Shown here in pieces: positions 1-8,622 of a stretch of 19,217 nt of DNA. A program made the position numbers and the translations under genes. How positions within the stretch are numbered: the stretch's first letter is position 1; every line of letters starts with the position of its first letter. The notes beneath the pieces are model-generated. The model worked only from the letters and a program-made list of their open reading frames with translations, did no database searches and had not been told where the DNA came from. Origin of the DNA: Glaciecola sp. UBA983 (GTDB taxonomy: Bacteria; Pseudomonadota; Gammaproteobacteria; Enterobacterales; Alteromonadaceae); contig DBBN01000047.1 in NCBI GenBank assembly GCA_002292215.1, positions 1-19,217 of the forward strand, written 5' to 3'.

Positions 1-2210
1 ATACCCATCATCCTATCTGGGCATCGCCGTTAGCCTGTGCGTTATATTTATTGATTGTATTAGGGGCGTCAGTCATTTGGGCTGCATATCGGCAAAAACA
101 CGCCCAGCAATTAATGTTGGCGTACAAAAAACTACAAAAAATTAAAGACCGTTTGAGTAATGCGATGGCAGGGAGTAACTCGCATGTCTGGGAGTATCAT
201 CGTGATGACAAAACGATTACGGCTGCTCGCTTTACAGATGATTTGGGCTATACCCGAGGGAAAACAATTTCCTTTGATAGATTTTTAGGCATAATTCATC
301 GCCGTGATAAAGAAAAGTATCTACATGCCTGGAACGCCTTTTTGAATACTGAGTCGACTAAACTCGATGTGGCGTATCGTTTGGTGAGTATTGAGGGTAA
401 GAGCTATTGGTATCGAGATTTAGGTAATTTTATTAAAGATGATAACGATAACTCGTTTGTCGTAACGGGCACTTACAACAACATTACTGATTCGATGCGA
501 GTGCAAGAACAAATTAGAATATTCAGTGATGCCTTTAAAAACACCCACGATTGGGTATTGATTTTGGCTCGCAATGGCAAGTTTGTCGGTGCTAATCCTG
601 CGTTATATCAGCGTTTTGAGCTCTCGGAGGATGAAGATTTAACGGTTCAATTGATGCAAAAGTTTCACAGTGATCAGGCAATGCAGGTACAAATGTTTAG
701 CTTGATAGAGCAATTAAAACCAGGTGGATTTCATAAAGAGTTCATGCAACTCACTATTCCTAATGGGCCGGTGGTTGATATTATGTTGACGGTTAAAGCA
801 ATAGAAAATACGTATGAAACACATTTAATTGATAATTATATGATCATCATGACGGATATCACAGAACAAAAAAATGCTGAACGTGAATTAATACGAATTG
901 CAAATTATGATGATTTGACTGGGTTAATTAACCGAAATCTATTGATGGATCGGTTACTGCACGGTATTGAACAATGTTACCGTCATAACCGACAACTAGG
1001 CGTTATTTTTATTGATTTGGATCGGTTTAAACCGATCAATGATTCACTTGGACATGAAGCTGGTGATACTGTGTTACGGGCTATCGGACAGCGCTTAAAA
1101 GATAATTTTAGAGCGAATGATTCAGTGGCACGTTTGGGTGGCGATGAATTTGTGGTACTCGTGGACGCAATTGAACATATCGAACACTTATATCCGATTT
1201 TAGATAATTTGATCAAGTTGATTGAAATGCCAGTGGAATTGGAAAAACAAACGGTGAGTGTTTCTTGTAGTTTGGGTATCAGCGTCTATCCACAAGATGG
1301 CGAAACGGCACAAGAGTTAATCCGCAATGCTGATATCGCGATGTACTATGCAAAAGGTCAGGCGCATTCGGGGTATCAATTTTATACCGAAGAAATGAAT
1401 GAAACTGCGCGTGAACATTTGATTATGCAAAATAAAATCAAAGTAGGGCATGAACGAAAAGAATTCTTGAATCATTATCAAGCGATTTTTGATATGGACT
1501 TAGATGAAATCGTCGGTTTTGAGTTATTAATGCGCTGGAAAAGTGGTCTCCAATATATCTCTCCAGAGCAATTTATTCCGATTGCCGAAGAAATAGGCAT
1601 GATCATGGATATGACTCGCGATGCGATATTACGAGGGATTAAAGATACGGTGCAATGGTATGCATCTGGATTTGATGGTTATTTATCAGTAAATCTATCA
1701 GCGCGTCATTTTGATACGTATTTTGATGTCAGTGAAATTCTAGCTTGGCTGCAATATTATCACTTACCCGCCTCGGCGATTCGCTTTGAGATCACTGAGA
1801 ACGTATTAGTTAGAGATAATCAAAAAGTGTTAAGTTATATGCAAGCTATCTCTGATGCAGGGTTTATTATTGCATTGGATGATTTTGGTACGGGGTTTTC
1901 CTCCTTACGCTATCTCAAAGACTTTCCATTTGATGTGATTAAGATAGATAAATCATTTGTTGATGGAATAGGTAAAGATAAAAATGACGAAGTGATCGTG
2001 TTGACGACCATTGCGATGGCCAAAAGTCTGAATATGAAATGCATTGCCGAAGGAATTGAAACAGAAGAGCAAGTTGATTTTTTCAAGGAACATGACTGCC
2101 GATTTTTGCAAGGGTACTATTTATCTAGACCCTCACCGAGTTTAGAAACTTTCGACTTTTTACGAGAAAATCTGCAAAATAGTAAACAAAACTCAACAAT
2201 TGAACAGTAA
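1..2210 (+). CDS. PAS-PAS-GGDEF-EAL cyclic-di-GMP signalling protein, membrane-anchored, 5' partial
   Basis: The reading frame is open from base 3 to the TAA at 2208-2210 with no start preceded by an RBS, so the gene enters from the left. The first visible residues form a membrane segment (about 27-90 nt). Residue numbers here count the TTG codon at 51 as 1. Two PAS-like domains follow (about 35-150 and 155-275), then a GGDEF domain (about 286-447) and an EAL domain (about 460-705). The GGDEF motif is intact (363-367), and an RxxD inhibitory site (RAND, 354-357) lies exactly five residues before it. The EAL signature reads ELL (491-493), a common variant; DDFGTG (610-615), SVNLSARHF and IAEGIET are present. 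By family knowledge the protein could both make and degrade c-di-GMP; which activity dominates cannot be told. The HHPIWASPLACALYLL stretch before the helix resembles the end of a Y_Y_Y domain, so the missing N-terminus may be a periplasmic propeller-type sensor (inference). Confidence 0.93.
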   Translation, partial: THHPIWASPLACALYLLIVLGASVIWAAYRQKHAQQLMLAYKKLQKIKDRLSNAMAGSNSHVWEYHRDDKTITAARFTDDLGYTRGKTISFDRFLGIIHRRDKEKYLHAWNAFLNTESTKLDVAYRLVSIEGKSYWYRDLGNFIKDDNDNSFVVTGTYNNITDSMRVQEQIRIFSDAFKNTHDWVLILARNGKFVGANPALYQRFELSEDEDLTVQLMQKFHSDQAMQVQMFSLIEQLKPGGFHKEFMQLTIPNGPVVDIMLTVKAIENTYETHLIDNYMIIMTDITEQKNAERELIRIANYDDLTGLINRNLLMDRLLHGIEQCYRHNRQLGVIFIDLDRFKPINDSLGHEAGDTVLRAIGQRLKDNFRANDSVARLGGDEFVVLVDAIEHIEHLYPILDNLIKLIEMPVELEKQTVSVSCSLGISVYPQDGETAQELIRNADIAMYYAKGQAHSGYQFYTEEMNETAREHLIMQNKIKVGHERKEFLNHYQAIFDMDLDEIVGFELLMRWKSGLQYISPEQFIPIAEEIGMIMDMTRDAILRGIKDTVQWYASGFDGYLSVNLSARHFDTYFDVSEILAWLQYYHLPASAIRFEITENVLVRDNQKVLSYMQAISDAGFIIALDDFGTGFSSLRYLKDFPFDVIKIDKSFVDGIGKDKNDEVIVLTTIAMAKSLNMKCIAEGIETEEQVDFFKEHDCRFLQGYYLSRPSPSLETFDFLRENLQNSKQNSTIEQ

Positions 2211-2236
2211 TTTACTAAAAAAATGGTTACAATATC

Positions 2237-2265
2237 GTGGCAATTTGACAGATCCTATGTATTAT
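2237..2265 (+). promoter_or_regulatory. candidate sigma70 promoter of the acyl-CoA synthetase gene
   Basis: GTGGCA (2237-2242, 4 of 6 matches to the -35 consensus) and TATTAT (2260-2265, 5 of 6 to the -10) are separated by 17 nt. The predicted start of transcription is near 2272, leaving a leader of about 27 nt with GGAG at 2290-2293. A perfect TTGACA at 2245-2250 lies in the spacer but has no good -10 at normal distance. This is pattern matching only. Confidence 0.3.
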
Positions 2266-2298
2266 CATTGTTAATGCGATGTTAATCATGGAGAGAGT

Positions 2299-3975
2299 AT
2301 GCCAATTAATAATAATAAAAGTGAAACCACGATGACAGAATTTAAATCCCCGCTAGCAATGTTATATTACTGGGAAAGTCAGCACGCCAATGACGTGTAT
2401 TTACGTCAACCAATTAATGGGGTGATTAAAAATTTTACCTGGGCTGAATTTGGCCAAGAAGTGCGTAAAGTTGCAGCAGGCTTGCAGGCATTAAACTTAC
2501 CTAAAGGTAGTCGGATTTGTATCTTTTCTAAAAACTGCGCCGAGTGGTTTATTACCGATTTAGGGATCATGATGGCAGGGCACGTATCGGTGCCTATTTT
2601 TGCTACTGCTGGTGGTGAAACCGTTAATTATGTATTAGAACATGCTGATGTGCAGTTAATGTTCGTCGGTAAATTAGATAAAATGGAAAAGGCAGTTGCG
2701 CCCATTCCTGATAGCATGGCAACGGTGAGTTTTCCATATGAAGGGATCCCTGCTAAGACTTCATGGGCTGATTTTACTAATGTTGAGCCGATGGTTGGGA
2801 CTCCGGATATTCAGCAAGATGACTTGATGACGATTATTTATACATCAGGGTCAACGGGGCAACCTAAGGGCGTGATGCACAGTTTTGGTACCATTAATTG
2901 GGCTGCGAGTTCGTGTCTTACTCAGCTACATTGTAACAGCTCTGACCGGGTGATGAGTTATTTACCCCTTGCGCATATTACGGAACGAGTCATTATTGAA
3001 TTAGCGAGTCTGTATTCAGGCATGCAAGTCACGTTTGTCGAATCACTCGATACGTTCAACCATGATGTATGCGGCGCACAACCCACATTATTTGTCTCAG
3101 TGCCACGTTTGTGGACGAAGTTTCAAATGGGTGTATTGTCTAAAATACCTCAAAATAAGTTAAATATTTTACTTAGCATTCCCATTGTTAAAGGCATTAT
3201 CGCAAAAAAAATCCGTAATAAAATGGGCATTAATCAAGCGCGCTTATTTGCTTCAGGTTCTGCGCCATTAGCGCCATCGGTGATTAGATGGTTTGAAAAA
3301 TTAGGTGTCAATATTTGTGAAGGCTGGGGGATGACCGAAAATGCTGCGTTTGGGACTTCCGCGGTACCATTTCGTACAGATAAAGTTGGTACGATTGGAC
3401 AGGCTTATGATGGAGTGGATATTCGGATTTCCGATGAAGGTGAAATTCAAGTCAAAGCACCTTGTGTGATGCTTGGATATTATTTGGAACCTGAGCAAAC
3501 TGCTGAAACTATGACTGATGATGGATATTTGCGCACCGGTGATAAAGGCGAAATGGATAATGAAGGCTTTGTAAAAATCACAGGCAGACTAAAAGAAATA
3601 TTCAAAACTTCTAAAGGTAAATACGTTGTCCCTGCACCTATTGAATCAATCATCGTTGAAAATACGAATATTGAGCAGGTGTGTGTGACAGGTGGCGATC
3701 TTCCTCAGCCGGTGGCGTTGATGGTCTTGTCTGAAGATGCGCAGCATTTATCCAAACATGAACTTAAAGCATCATTGTTGCACACGATGGAACATGTGAA
3801 TAAGAAAGTGGAAAGTCATATGAAACTGGATCATTTTATTGTGATGTCAGAAGAGTGGACGATTGATAATGAACTGCTAACACCAACTTTAAAAGTAAAA
3901 CGTCATGTATTGGAAGAGCGTTTCAAAGATGTGATCCTAGCAGAGCATTCTAGTACTGTGACTTTTATAGATTAA
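2299..3975 (+). CDS. AMP-binding long-chain-type acyl-CoA synthetase
   Basis: The gene encodes a 558-residue adenylate-forming enzyme of the ANL superfamily. It would activate a carboxylic acid, probably a fatty acid, with ATP to an acyl-adenylate and then to acyl-CoA. The phosphate-binding motif YTSGSTG is at 181-187, GWGMTE (A5-like) at 342-347 and the YLRTGD motif at 410-415. They are followed by GRLKEIFKTSKGKYVVP, with the hinge region and the small C-terminal domain. The KTSKGKYVVPAPIE form resembles the ACSL/FadD15 type rather than acetyl-CoA synthetase; the chain-length preference is not readable. No signal peptide is seen, so it is cytoplasmic. The ATG at 2299 has GGAG five nt upstream; an in-frame ATG at 2332 (MTEFKSP) is a possible alternative start with a poorer RBS. 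It is a single-gene unit between its own candidate promoter and a strong terminator. Confidence 0.93.
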   Translation: MPINNNKSETTMTEFKSPLAMLYYWESQHANDVYLRQPINGVIKNFTWAEFGQEVRKVAAGLQALNLPKGSRICIFSKNCAEWFITDLGIMMAGHVSVPIFATAGGETVNYVLEHADVQLMFVGKLDKMEKAVAPIPDSMATVSFPYEGIPAKTSWADFTNVEPMVGTPDIQQDDLMTIIYTSGSTGQPKGVMHSFGTINWAASSCLTQLHCNSSDRVMSYLPLAHITERVIIELASLYSGMQVTFVESLDTFNHDVCGAQPTLFVSVPRLWTKFQMGVLSKIPQNKLNILLSIPIVKGIIAKKIRNKMGINQARLFASGSAPLAPSVIRWFEKLGVNICEGWGMTENAAFGTSAVPFRTDKVGTIGQAYDGVDIRISDEGEIQVKAPCVMLGYYLEPEQTAETMTDDGYLRTGDKGEMDNEGFVKITGRLKEIFKTSKGKYVVPAPIESIIVENTNIEQVCVTGGDLPQPVALMVLSEDAQHLSKHELKASLLHTMEHVNKKVESHMKLDHFIVMSEEWTIDNELLTPTLKVKRHVLEERFKDVILAEHSSTVTFID

Positions 3976-3988
3976 TTATAATTGTACT

Positions 3989-4040
3989 AAAAAAGCCCTT
4001 GTTAATGATTGTTACAGCAATTATTAACAAGGGCTTTTTT
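3989..4040 (+). terminator. rho-independent terminator, probably bidirectional
   Basis: A perfect 18-bp inverted repeat (3989-4006 with 4023-4040) starts 13 nt after the acyl-CoA synthetase stop. The stem core is AGCCCTTGTTAAT, and the 16-nt interval can add further A-T and G-T pairs, leaving a loop of about six. The left arm starts with six A and the right arm ends with six T, so an oligo-U tract follows the hairpin on either strand. It can therefore end both the plus-strand gene and a transcript coming leftwards from the dUTPase gene. Confidence 0.9.
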
Positions 4041-4076
4041 GTGGCCTAACTATTTATAAATTTGTTTTTAAATAAA

Positions 4077-4240
4077 TCATATGTCACTGGGCTTTAATTT
4101 ATAAGCTTCTGCCTTTAACCCGATCAGCTCGACCGATAGATTACAATGCTCTAGGCATTCCGCCATCCACAGCACTCTCACTAAGAACTTCTCTTATTGC
4201 AGTATGTAATCTATTTATAATTTCCTGTTTGGATTCGATT
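4077..4240. repeat. candidate interspersed-repeat copy in the acyl-CoA synthetase/dUTPase gap
   Basis: The 256-nt gap 4041-4296 holds no ordinary gene but is not random-looking. On the minus strand, 4181 to 4077 reads as a 34-residue peptide containing WMAECLEHCNLS and ELIGLKAEAYKLKP, with no convincing RBS. A second minus frame, from a stop codon near 4287 down to 4150, contains IIESKQEIINRLHTAIREVL and ends MPRAL. A plus-strand frame contains RHSAIHSTLTKNF. I recall similar short hypothetical peptides recurring in Shewanella and related genomes, which would fit a DNA repeat translated in different frames; I cannot verify this here. Inside lies a 9-bp inverted repeat, TAGATTACA (4137-4145) and TGTAATCTA (4205-4213), extendable by one pair. 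The boundaries are approximate. Confidence 0.35.
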
Positions 4241-4296
4241 ATGACAATAAAGACACAGTTGCAATGCCATGGGGTAACTACTTACCGCTAGTAAAA

Positions 4297-4950
4297 TTAC
4301 TGCGGGTAACGTAACTTCAATTCAGCATAAACCGCTTCAGCATATTGTGGCATATTGGCGTCTAAGGCTTCGAGTACGTCAACTAGATGTTCATTGTCTT
4401 CACGACCTTGCCATTCTTTGTGGTATGTACCTTCTTTATAACCGTGATCTTGGCGGAAAAAGTTTAAGATATTTTTGCCAACGTATTGTTCGAATAACGT
4501 ATCGCTAGACATTTCACATTGTTCAATAATGAACATAAACAAACCGACATCAAAACGTTTCGCTGCGGCTAAACCTGTCATTAATTCAAGGTTATCGAGT
4601 AAAGACTGTGTGCCAAATTGGTAATCAATTTCATCGAATGCAACGGACTTGCTAGGGGTGCCTAATTCTAAAGCAATTGCATTAGCGCTAGCTGTAATAT
4701 CACCCTGAAATTTGATAATGATGTGCGAGAGTGCAAAATGCCAAATATCGACGCATTCCATTTGCAGTTGGGGCAAGTCTTTTTCTTGTGCTTTCCACCA
4801 TTTCCAGCCGTGATGCTCGATAGCTTCAACTGATTCCACCATAGCTGCTCGCATAAAGCCATACCCAGCATTCATCCAATCAGGATTAACTTTAGTGTTC
4901 ATTTTCTGTTGTAGTTCAAGCATAGTAGCGAGTTGTTGAGCGTTGAGCAT
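4297..4950 (-). CDS. dimeric-type dUTP diphosphatase (all-alpha NTP pyrophosphatase)
   Basis: This 217-residue protein matches the dimeric dUTPase family (dUTPase_2, MazG-like all-alpha fold). That family hydrolyses dUTP, and usually dUDP, to dUMP, keeping uracil out of DNA and feeding dTMP synthesis. It is unrelated to the trimeric beta-barrel Dut of E. coli. The metal-binding pattern is visible: ESVE (E39, E42), then GWKWWK (48-53), then ECVDIWHF (E65, D68). The open frame extends up to an ATG at 5100. I chose the ATG at 4950 because homology-like sequence starts at MLNAQQLATMLELQQKMN, a promoter lies at 4972-5000 downstream of the far ATG, and the extra 50 residues look non-coding. GAGAA precedes the chosen start. 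The gene is divergent from recC. The shared terminator at 3989-4040 lies about 260 nt past its stop. Confidence 0.9.
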   Translation of the reverse strand: MLNAQQLATMLELQQKMNTKVNPDWMNAGYGFMRAAMVESVEAIEHHGWKWWKAQEKDLPQLQMECVDIWHFALSHIIIKFQGDITASANAIALELGTPSKSVAFDEIDYQFGTQSLLDNLELMTGLAAAKRFDVGLFMFIIEQCEMSSDTLFEQYVGKNILNFFRQDHGYKEGTYHKEWQGREDNEHLVDVLEALDANMPQYAEAVYAELKLRYPQ

Positions 4951-4971
4951 AATGTTCTCATTCAATAGTAA

Positions 4972-5000
4972 ATTATTGCTAGTGTAAACCTTTTCGGCAA
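4972..5000 (-). promoter_or_regulatory. sigma70-type promoter of the dUTPase gene
   Basis: Read on the minus strand, TTGCCG (5000-4995) and AATAAT (4977-4972) lie exactly 17 nt apart and match 4 and 5 of 6 consensus bases. Transcription would start near 4965, about 15 nt before the ATG at 4950. The placement supports that start over the upstream ATG at 5100. Confidence 0.45.
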
Positions 5001-5086
5001 TTGGGTTAAGACACAAATGGCAAATAAATAGTTTTGCAAAAACTGATCTTGCATAAGCGCCCATGATCATGTTTACTTGAGTTCTG

Positions 5087-5106
5087 AACTGTATAAACAT
5101 ACATGT
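5087..5106. promoter_or_regulatory. weak LexA-box-like sequence in the dUTPase/recC region
   Basis: CTGTATAAACATACAT (5089-5104) fits the CTGT-N8-ACAG pattern of a gammaproteobacterial LexA box except for the last base. The 20-nt window agrees at 14 of 20 positions with the E. coli consensus. It lies about 120 nt upstream of the predicted dUTPase transcription start and 110 nt upstream of the recC ATG, not over a recognised promoter. It may be chance in AT-rich DNA. Confidence 0.2.
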
Positions 5107-5217
5107 ATATTATTTGTGCGATTTATTCGTGTTAACGGCTGTATTTGATTGAATATTGTACAGTTTTGGTGTTGGTTGCGATCTTGCTTTTGGTTAGATT
5201 AAAAGGAAATTATTATT

Positions 5218-8200
5218 ATGTTTCATGTCGTCCCCTCTAATAAACAAGAGTTATTAACACAAGTGTTAATCGCGTTTATTCAAGATGACTATGCTGCTAA
5301 TAAGCGGCACGTGTTTGATTGCGCGTCGATTGTTGTCGAGAGTCAGGGAATGAAGCATTATCTCAATATGGAAATAGCTAAACAAACTGGTTTAGCAATG
5401 AATATTGATTACCCTTTAGTATCTCGAGAAATATATCGTATATGTCGTCTTGTATTAGGAGATGATGTACCACATGATTCGCCCTATAAACGAGAGTACT
5501 TGGTCTGGAATATCTACGCTATTTTGCAATCTCCCGAATTTATTAGCGATCCCAAGGCCTTATTAGCCAATGCCTATTGGCAATCTCAAAACGACGCTAA
5601 CTTACAATGTTTCCGTTTGGCAAAACAAGTAGCAGATATATTTGAACAATATTCTATCTATCGTAGTGACTGGCTAGAACAGTGGGAGCTTGGCATTACG
5701 TTAGGATTATCCGAAGCTTTAGAGCCTTGGCAACAACTTATTTGGCTTAAGCTGACACAGCACAACTCCCAACATCCAGCACAATTACGAGCTGCTGCGA
5801 TAGCGGGCTTAGGGAAAGCAGCTGAGACGTTACCAGATCCACTGTATATTTTTGCGGTGAATACATTATCTCCCACACAGATCAAGTTTTTTACGGAAGT
5901 GGCGAAGCACACTGATGTTTATTTGTTTTTCCTCAATCCGTGCAGCGAATATTGGGGAGATTTGGTGAGTGATAAAGTTGCATTAAAGCGTCAGTTGGCC
6001 TCAAGTGTTGAATTACTCCAAGCTGATGAACAATCTCATCCGTTATTAGCAAATCTTGGGAGTCAAGGTCGGACCTTGTTTAATCAATTACAAGATATTC
6101 AGTATCCTGACATTACGGATAATCAACTATTTGTCGCTCCTCGGATTAACTTAAATGACTCACCGTCTCTGTTACATACTATTCAGGAAGATATAGCATC
6201 AGGTAAGCTTAATCGAACTAATCACAACGACGAGCTTTACGATAACTCAGTCCAGATTCACAGTTGTTACAGTCCTGTGCGCGAAGTACAAGTATTGCAC
6301 GATGAATTACTTCGCGTATTACAGAATGATCCTAATTTAGAACCTCACGAAATTCTCGTTATGTGTCCCTCTGTTGAAGAATATGCCCCATTTGTGAATA
6401 GTGTTTTCCGTCCTATTTATAAGCCTCAGCCAGAGGGAACACCCCAGCTAGTTTGTTCTATCGCAGATCGCGCTCCGTTGGATAGTGAATCGGCAGTCAT
6501 GATGTTTTTGGATATGTTAGCGTTACCAGATAGCCGTTTTTCGGTATTAAAAATCATTGATTATTTGCATATCCCTATGGTGCAAACGAAGCTTTCACTA
6601 ACGTCTGATGAACTTGATTTGTGTCAACTTTGGTTGGAGCAAGCTAACATCAAATGGGGCGTCAATGCGGACCATAAAAAAGTAATTATTAACAGTGACG
6701 TTAGTGACGATGTGTATTCCTGGGAATGGGGTCTACAGCGTTTAGCGTTGGGATGTTTGCATAGTGCTGCAGCCGGACAACCAGCAGATTACGATTATGT
6801 TATTTCGATCGAAGGGTTAAATTCTCGTGTGTTAGCTAAACTGTTACTGTTAATCGATCAACTAAAACAGTTTCGACACACTTTATCCGGAGCAAAGGGC
6901 ATAAAACAGTGGGTTGAAATATTACTAGAGATGTTGGACCAACTGTTTGCTAATCCAAATCAAGAAGAACAGGTCCTAAAGACGATTCAACATGTAATAA
7001 CTGATTTGGGGCAACAAGTTGAATTTGCAGATTATGATGGGGAATTAGAATTGCCCATCATCAGAGAAAGCTTAACTGATCGCTTTGGCATACCAGATGC
7101 TCTCAACCAATTTTTAACTGGGCAAGTAACCTTCAGTTCAATGGTCCCTATGCGTAGTGTGCCATTTAAAATGATTTGTATCTTAGGCTTAAATGACGGT
7201 GTTTTCCCTCGAGTTTCAGCACCGAACAGTATAGATTTAATTGCGAGCAGTAAGCCGCGAAAGGGCGATCGTTCGCGCCGAAATGAAGATCGCTATTTAT
7301 TTTTAGAGGCGATTTTGTCGGCTAGAGAATATTTATATTTGAGCTATCAAGGACAAAGTGTAAAAGACAATCAAACGTTAGAGCCCAGTTTGGTATTGCA
7401 AGAATTTATTGATTACCTAAATAATAAATTTATTACGCCTACACCGTTTGCGGATAAGATTATTCACACGCAACCATTACAGCCATTTAGCCCATCGTTA
7501 TTTGACACTATGTCAAAACATTACCAAGCCAAAGGTTCCTATGATCAAGGGTGGTTGTCGTTAGCTCGACATCAACCGCAGATTCAAGATGTCTCGCTGT
7601 TAAACGTAGACAAAACACTCTACCTTAATGATACAGACTTGATCAATATGTTGAAAAACCCATTCAAATTATTAGTAAATAACCAATATAATGTGTTTTT
7701 AGAAGAGTTCATTAATCTTAATACGGATATTGAACCATTCAACCTAGATCCTTTGACTAAAGATAAGTTGTTGGGAGCTGCGGTCACGCATGCGCTAGAA
7801 ATTCGTTCCGGTATTGATGTTGATGCGGTTCATGATTATCGTCAAGCGCTAATCAATCGCGGCGACATTTCGAGTTGGATGCTTGAAAATTCAGATATGC
7901 TACCTTACCGGGATGCTGCAAATGTGATTGCTCAAGCATTATCAGAGGTTGAGTTAACACCCAATATTCGCCATATTAATCTGCATAAAAGTGTCAATAA
8001 TGTGGATTTTCATCTTCAGGCGAGCATTGCAATGGATGATAATTATCATTCTGATACTTTGATCCATAAAGAAATATCGAGTAATAAAAAAATCGAATTC
8101 AGTTTAGTTACGCTATTTAGGCATTGCTGTAAGCTTTGTTATTTCTCGCAATCTGGGCCGACGACGTTGCGGTATTTAAAAGCTAAAACTCAAAACAAAC

Positions 8201-8622
8201 AACCTACATTTGGCATTGAGGCAGTGACAATTCCCGCTGACCATATTAGTGTCAATCAAGCTGAAGAGATCCTTGAGTTGTTATTACATGTCTATCAGCA
8301 TGCTATGCAGAGACCAACGTTTATTCATTTGGCACTTAACACCGATTTACACTCATTATTACCTGATGATAAATCCTGTTATAGCGAGATTCCTAACATA
8401 GAATATGTTCTAGATGGTTATGGAGAACAACGTCAAGATAAATTCAGTGGCATGAAATGGTTTTTAAATACCTATTGTCTTTGGTTATTTCCACAAGGGT
8501 TTACCCATCAAGATATTGACCTCACATTGTTATCAAAACTGTATTTAAATCCCTTTATTAAACAAGCTGTTGAGGGAGCATTCATTGTCCCTGCTAAAAA
8601 ATCAAAAGCGGGGACGAAATAA
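5218..8622 (+). CDS. recC: exodeoxyribonuclease V gamma subunit RecC
   Basis: RecC is the non-catalytic scaffold of the RecBCD helicase-nuclease, which processes double-strand ends, splits the duplex and recognises Chi. The protein is 1134 residues, close to the 1122 of E. coli. Recognisable RecC stretches are the N-terminal SNKQELL, VESQGMKHYL and NIDYPL, and the central block from about residue 642, with MVPMRSVPFKMI, LGLNDGVFPR, KGDRSRRNEDRYLFLEA and LVLQEFIDYL. The C-terminal third has the inactivated nuclease-like fold and no catalytic nuclease motif. AAGGA (5203-5207) sits ten nt before the ATG. A weak promoter may be TTAACG (5132-5137) with TATTGT (5154-5159). It is the first gene of recC-recB-recD; the stop overlaps the recB ATG by one base (TAATG). 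E. coli has ptrA between recC and recB; here it is absent. Confidence 0.97.
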   Translation: MFHVVPSNKQELLTQVLIAFIQDDYAANKRHVFDCASIVVESQGMKHYLNMEIAKQTGLAMNIDYPLVSREIYRICRLVLGDDVPHDSPYKREYLVWNIYAILQSPEFISDPKALLANAYWQSQNDANLQCFRLAKQVADIFEQYSIYRSDWLEQWELGITLGLSEALEPWQQLIWLKLTQHNSQHPAQLRAAAIAGLGKAAETLPDPLYIFAVNTLSPTQIKFFTEVAKHTDVYLFFLNPCSEYWGDLVSDKVALKRQLASSVELLQADEQSHPLLANLGSQGRTLFNQLQDIQYPDITDNQLFVAPRINLNDSPSLLHTIQEDIASGKLNRTNHNDELYDNSVQIHSCYSPVREVQVLHDELLRVLQNDPNLEPHEILVMCPSVEEYAPFVNSVFRPIYKPQPEGTPQLVCSIADRAPLDSESAVMMFLDMLALPDSRFSVLKIIDYLHIPMVQTKLSLTSDELDLCQLWLEQANIKWGVNADHKKVIINSDVSDDVYSWEWGLQRLALGCLHSAAAGQPADYDYVISIEGLNSRVLAKLLLLIDQLKQFRHTLSGAKGIKQWVEILLEMLDQLFANPNQEEQVLKTIQHVITDLGQQVEFADYDGELELPIIRESLTDRFGIPDALNQFLTGQVTFSSMVPMRSVPFKMICILGLNDGVFPRVSAPNSIDLIASSKPRKGDRSRRNEDRYLFLEAILSAREYLYLSYQGQSVKDNQTLEPSLVLQEFIDYLNNKFITPTPFADKIIHTQPLQPFSPSLFDTMSKHYQAKGSYDQGWLSLARHQPQIQDVSLLNVDKTLYLNDTDLINMLKNPFKLLVNNQYNVFLEEFINLNTDIEPFNLDPLTKDKLLGAAVTHALEIRSGIDVDAVHDYRQALINRGDISSWMLENSDMLPYRDAANVIAQALSEVELTPNIRHINLHKSVNNVDFHLQASIAMDDNYHSDTLIHKEISSNKKIEFSLVTLFRHCCKLCYFSQSGPTTLRYLKAKTQNKQPTFGIEAVTIPADHISVNQAEEILELLLHVYQHAMQRPTFIHLALNTDLHSLLPDDKSCYSEIPNIEYVLDGYGEQRQDKFSGMKWFLNTYCLWLFPQGFTHQDIDLTLLSKLYLNPFIKQAVEGAFIVPAKKSKAGTK

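Noticed and set aside
983..1216. Minus-strand frame opposite the GGDEF domain
   Set aside because: It is an antisense shadow of a highly conserved domain with no independent support.
4273..4286. GGTAA-CTAC-TTACC hairpin just past the dUTPase stop
   Set aside because: The stem has only five pairs and no U-tract, so it is not a convincing terminator; the strong hairpin at 3989-4040 probably serves the gene.
4951..5100. 50-residue N-terminal extension of the dUTPase frame starting at the ATG of 5100
   Set aside because: The extension does not resemble the family, lies upstream of a good -35/-10 pair, and the length from 4950 fits the family better.
5139..5163. CTGT and ACAG arms upstream of recC as a LexA box
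   Set aside because: The spacing is 17 nt instead of 8, which does not fit LexA.
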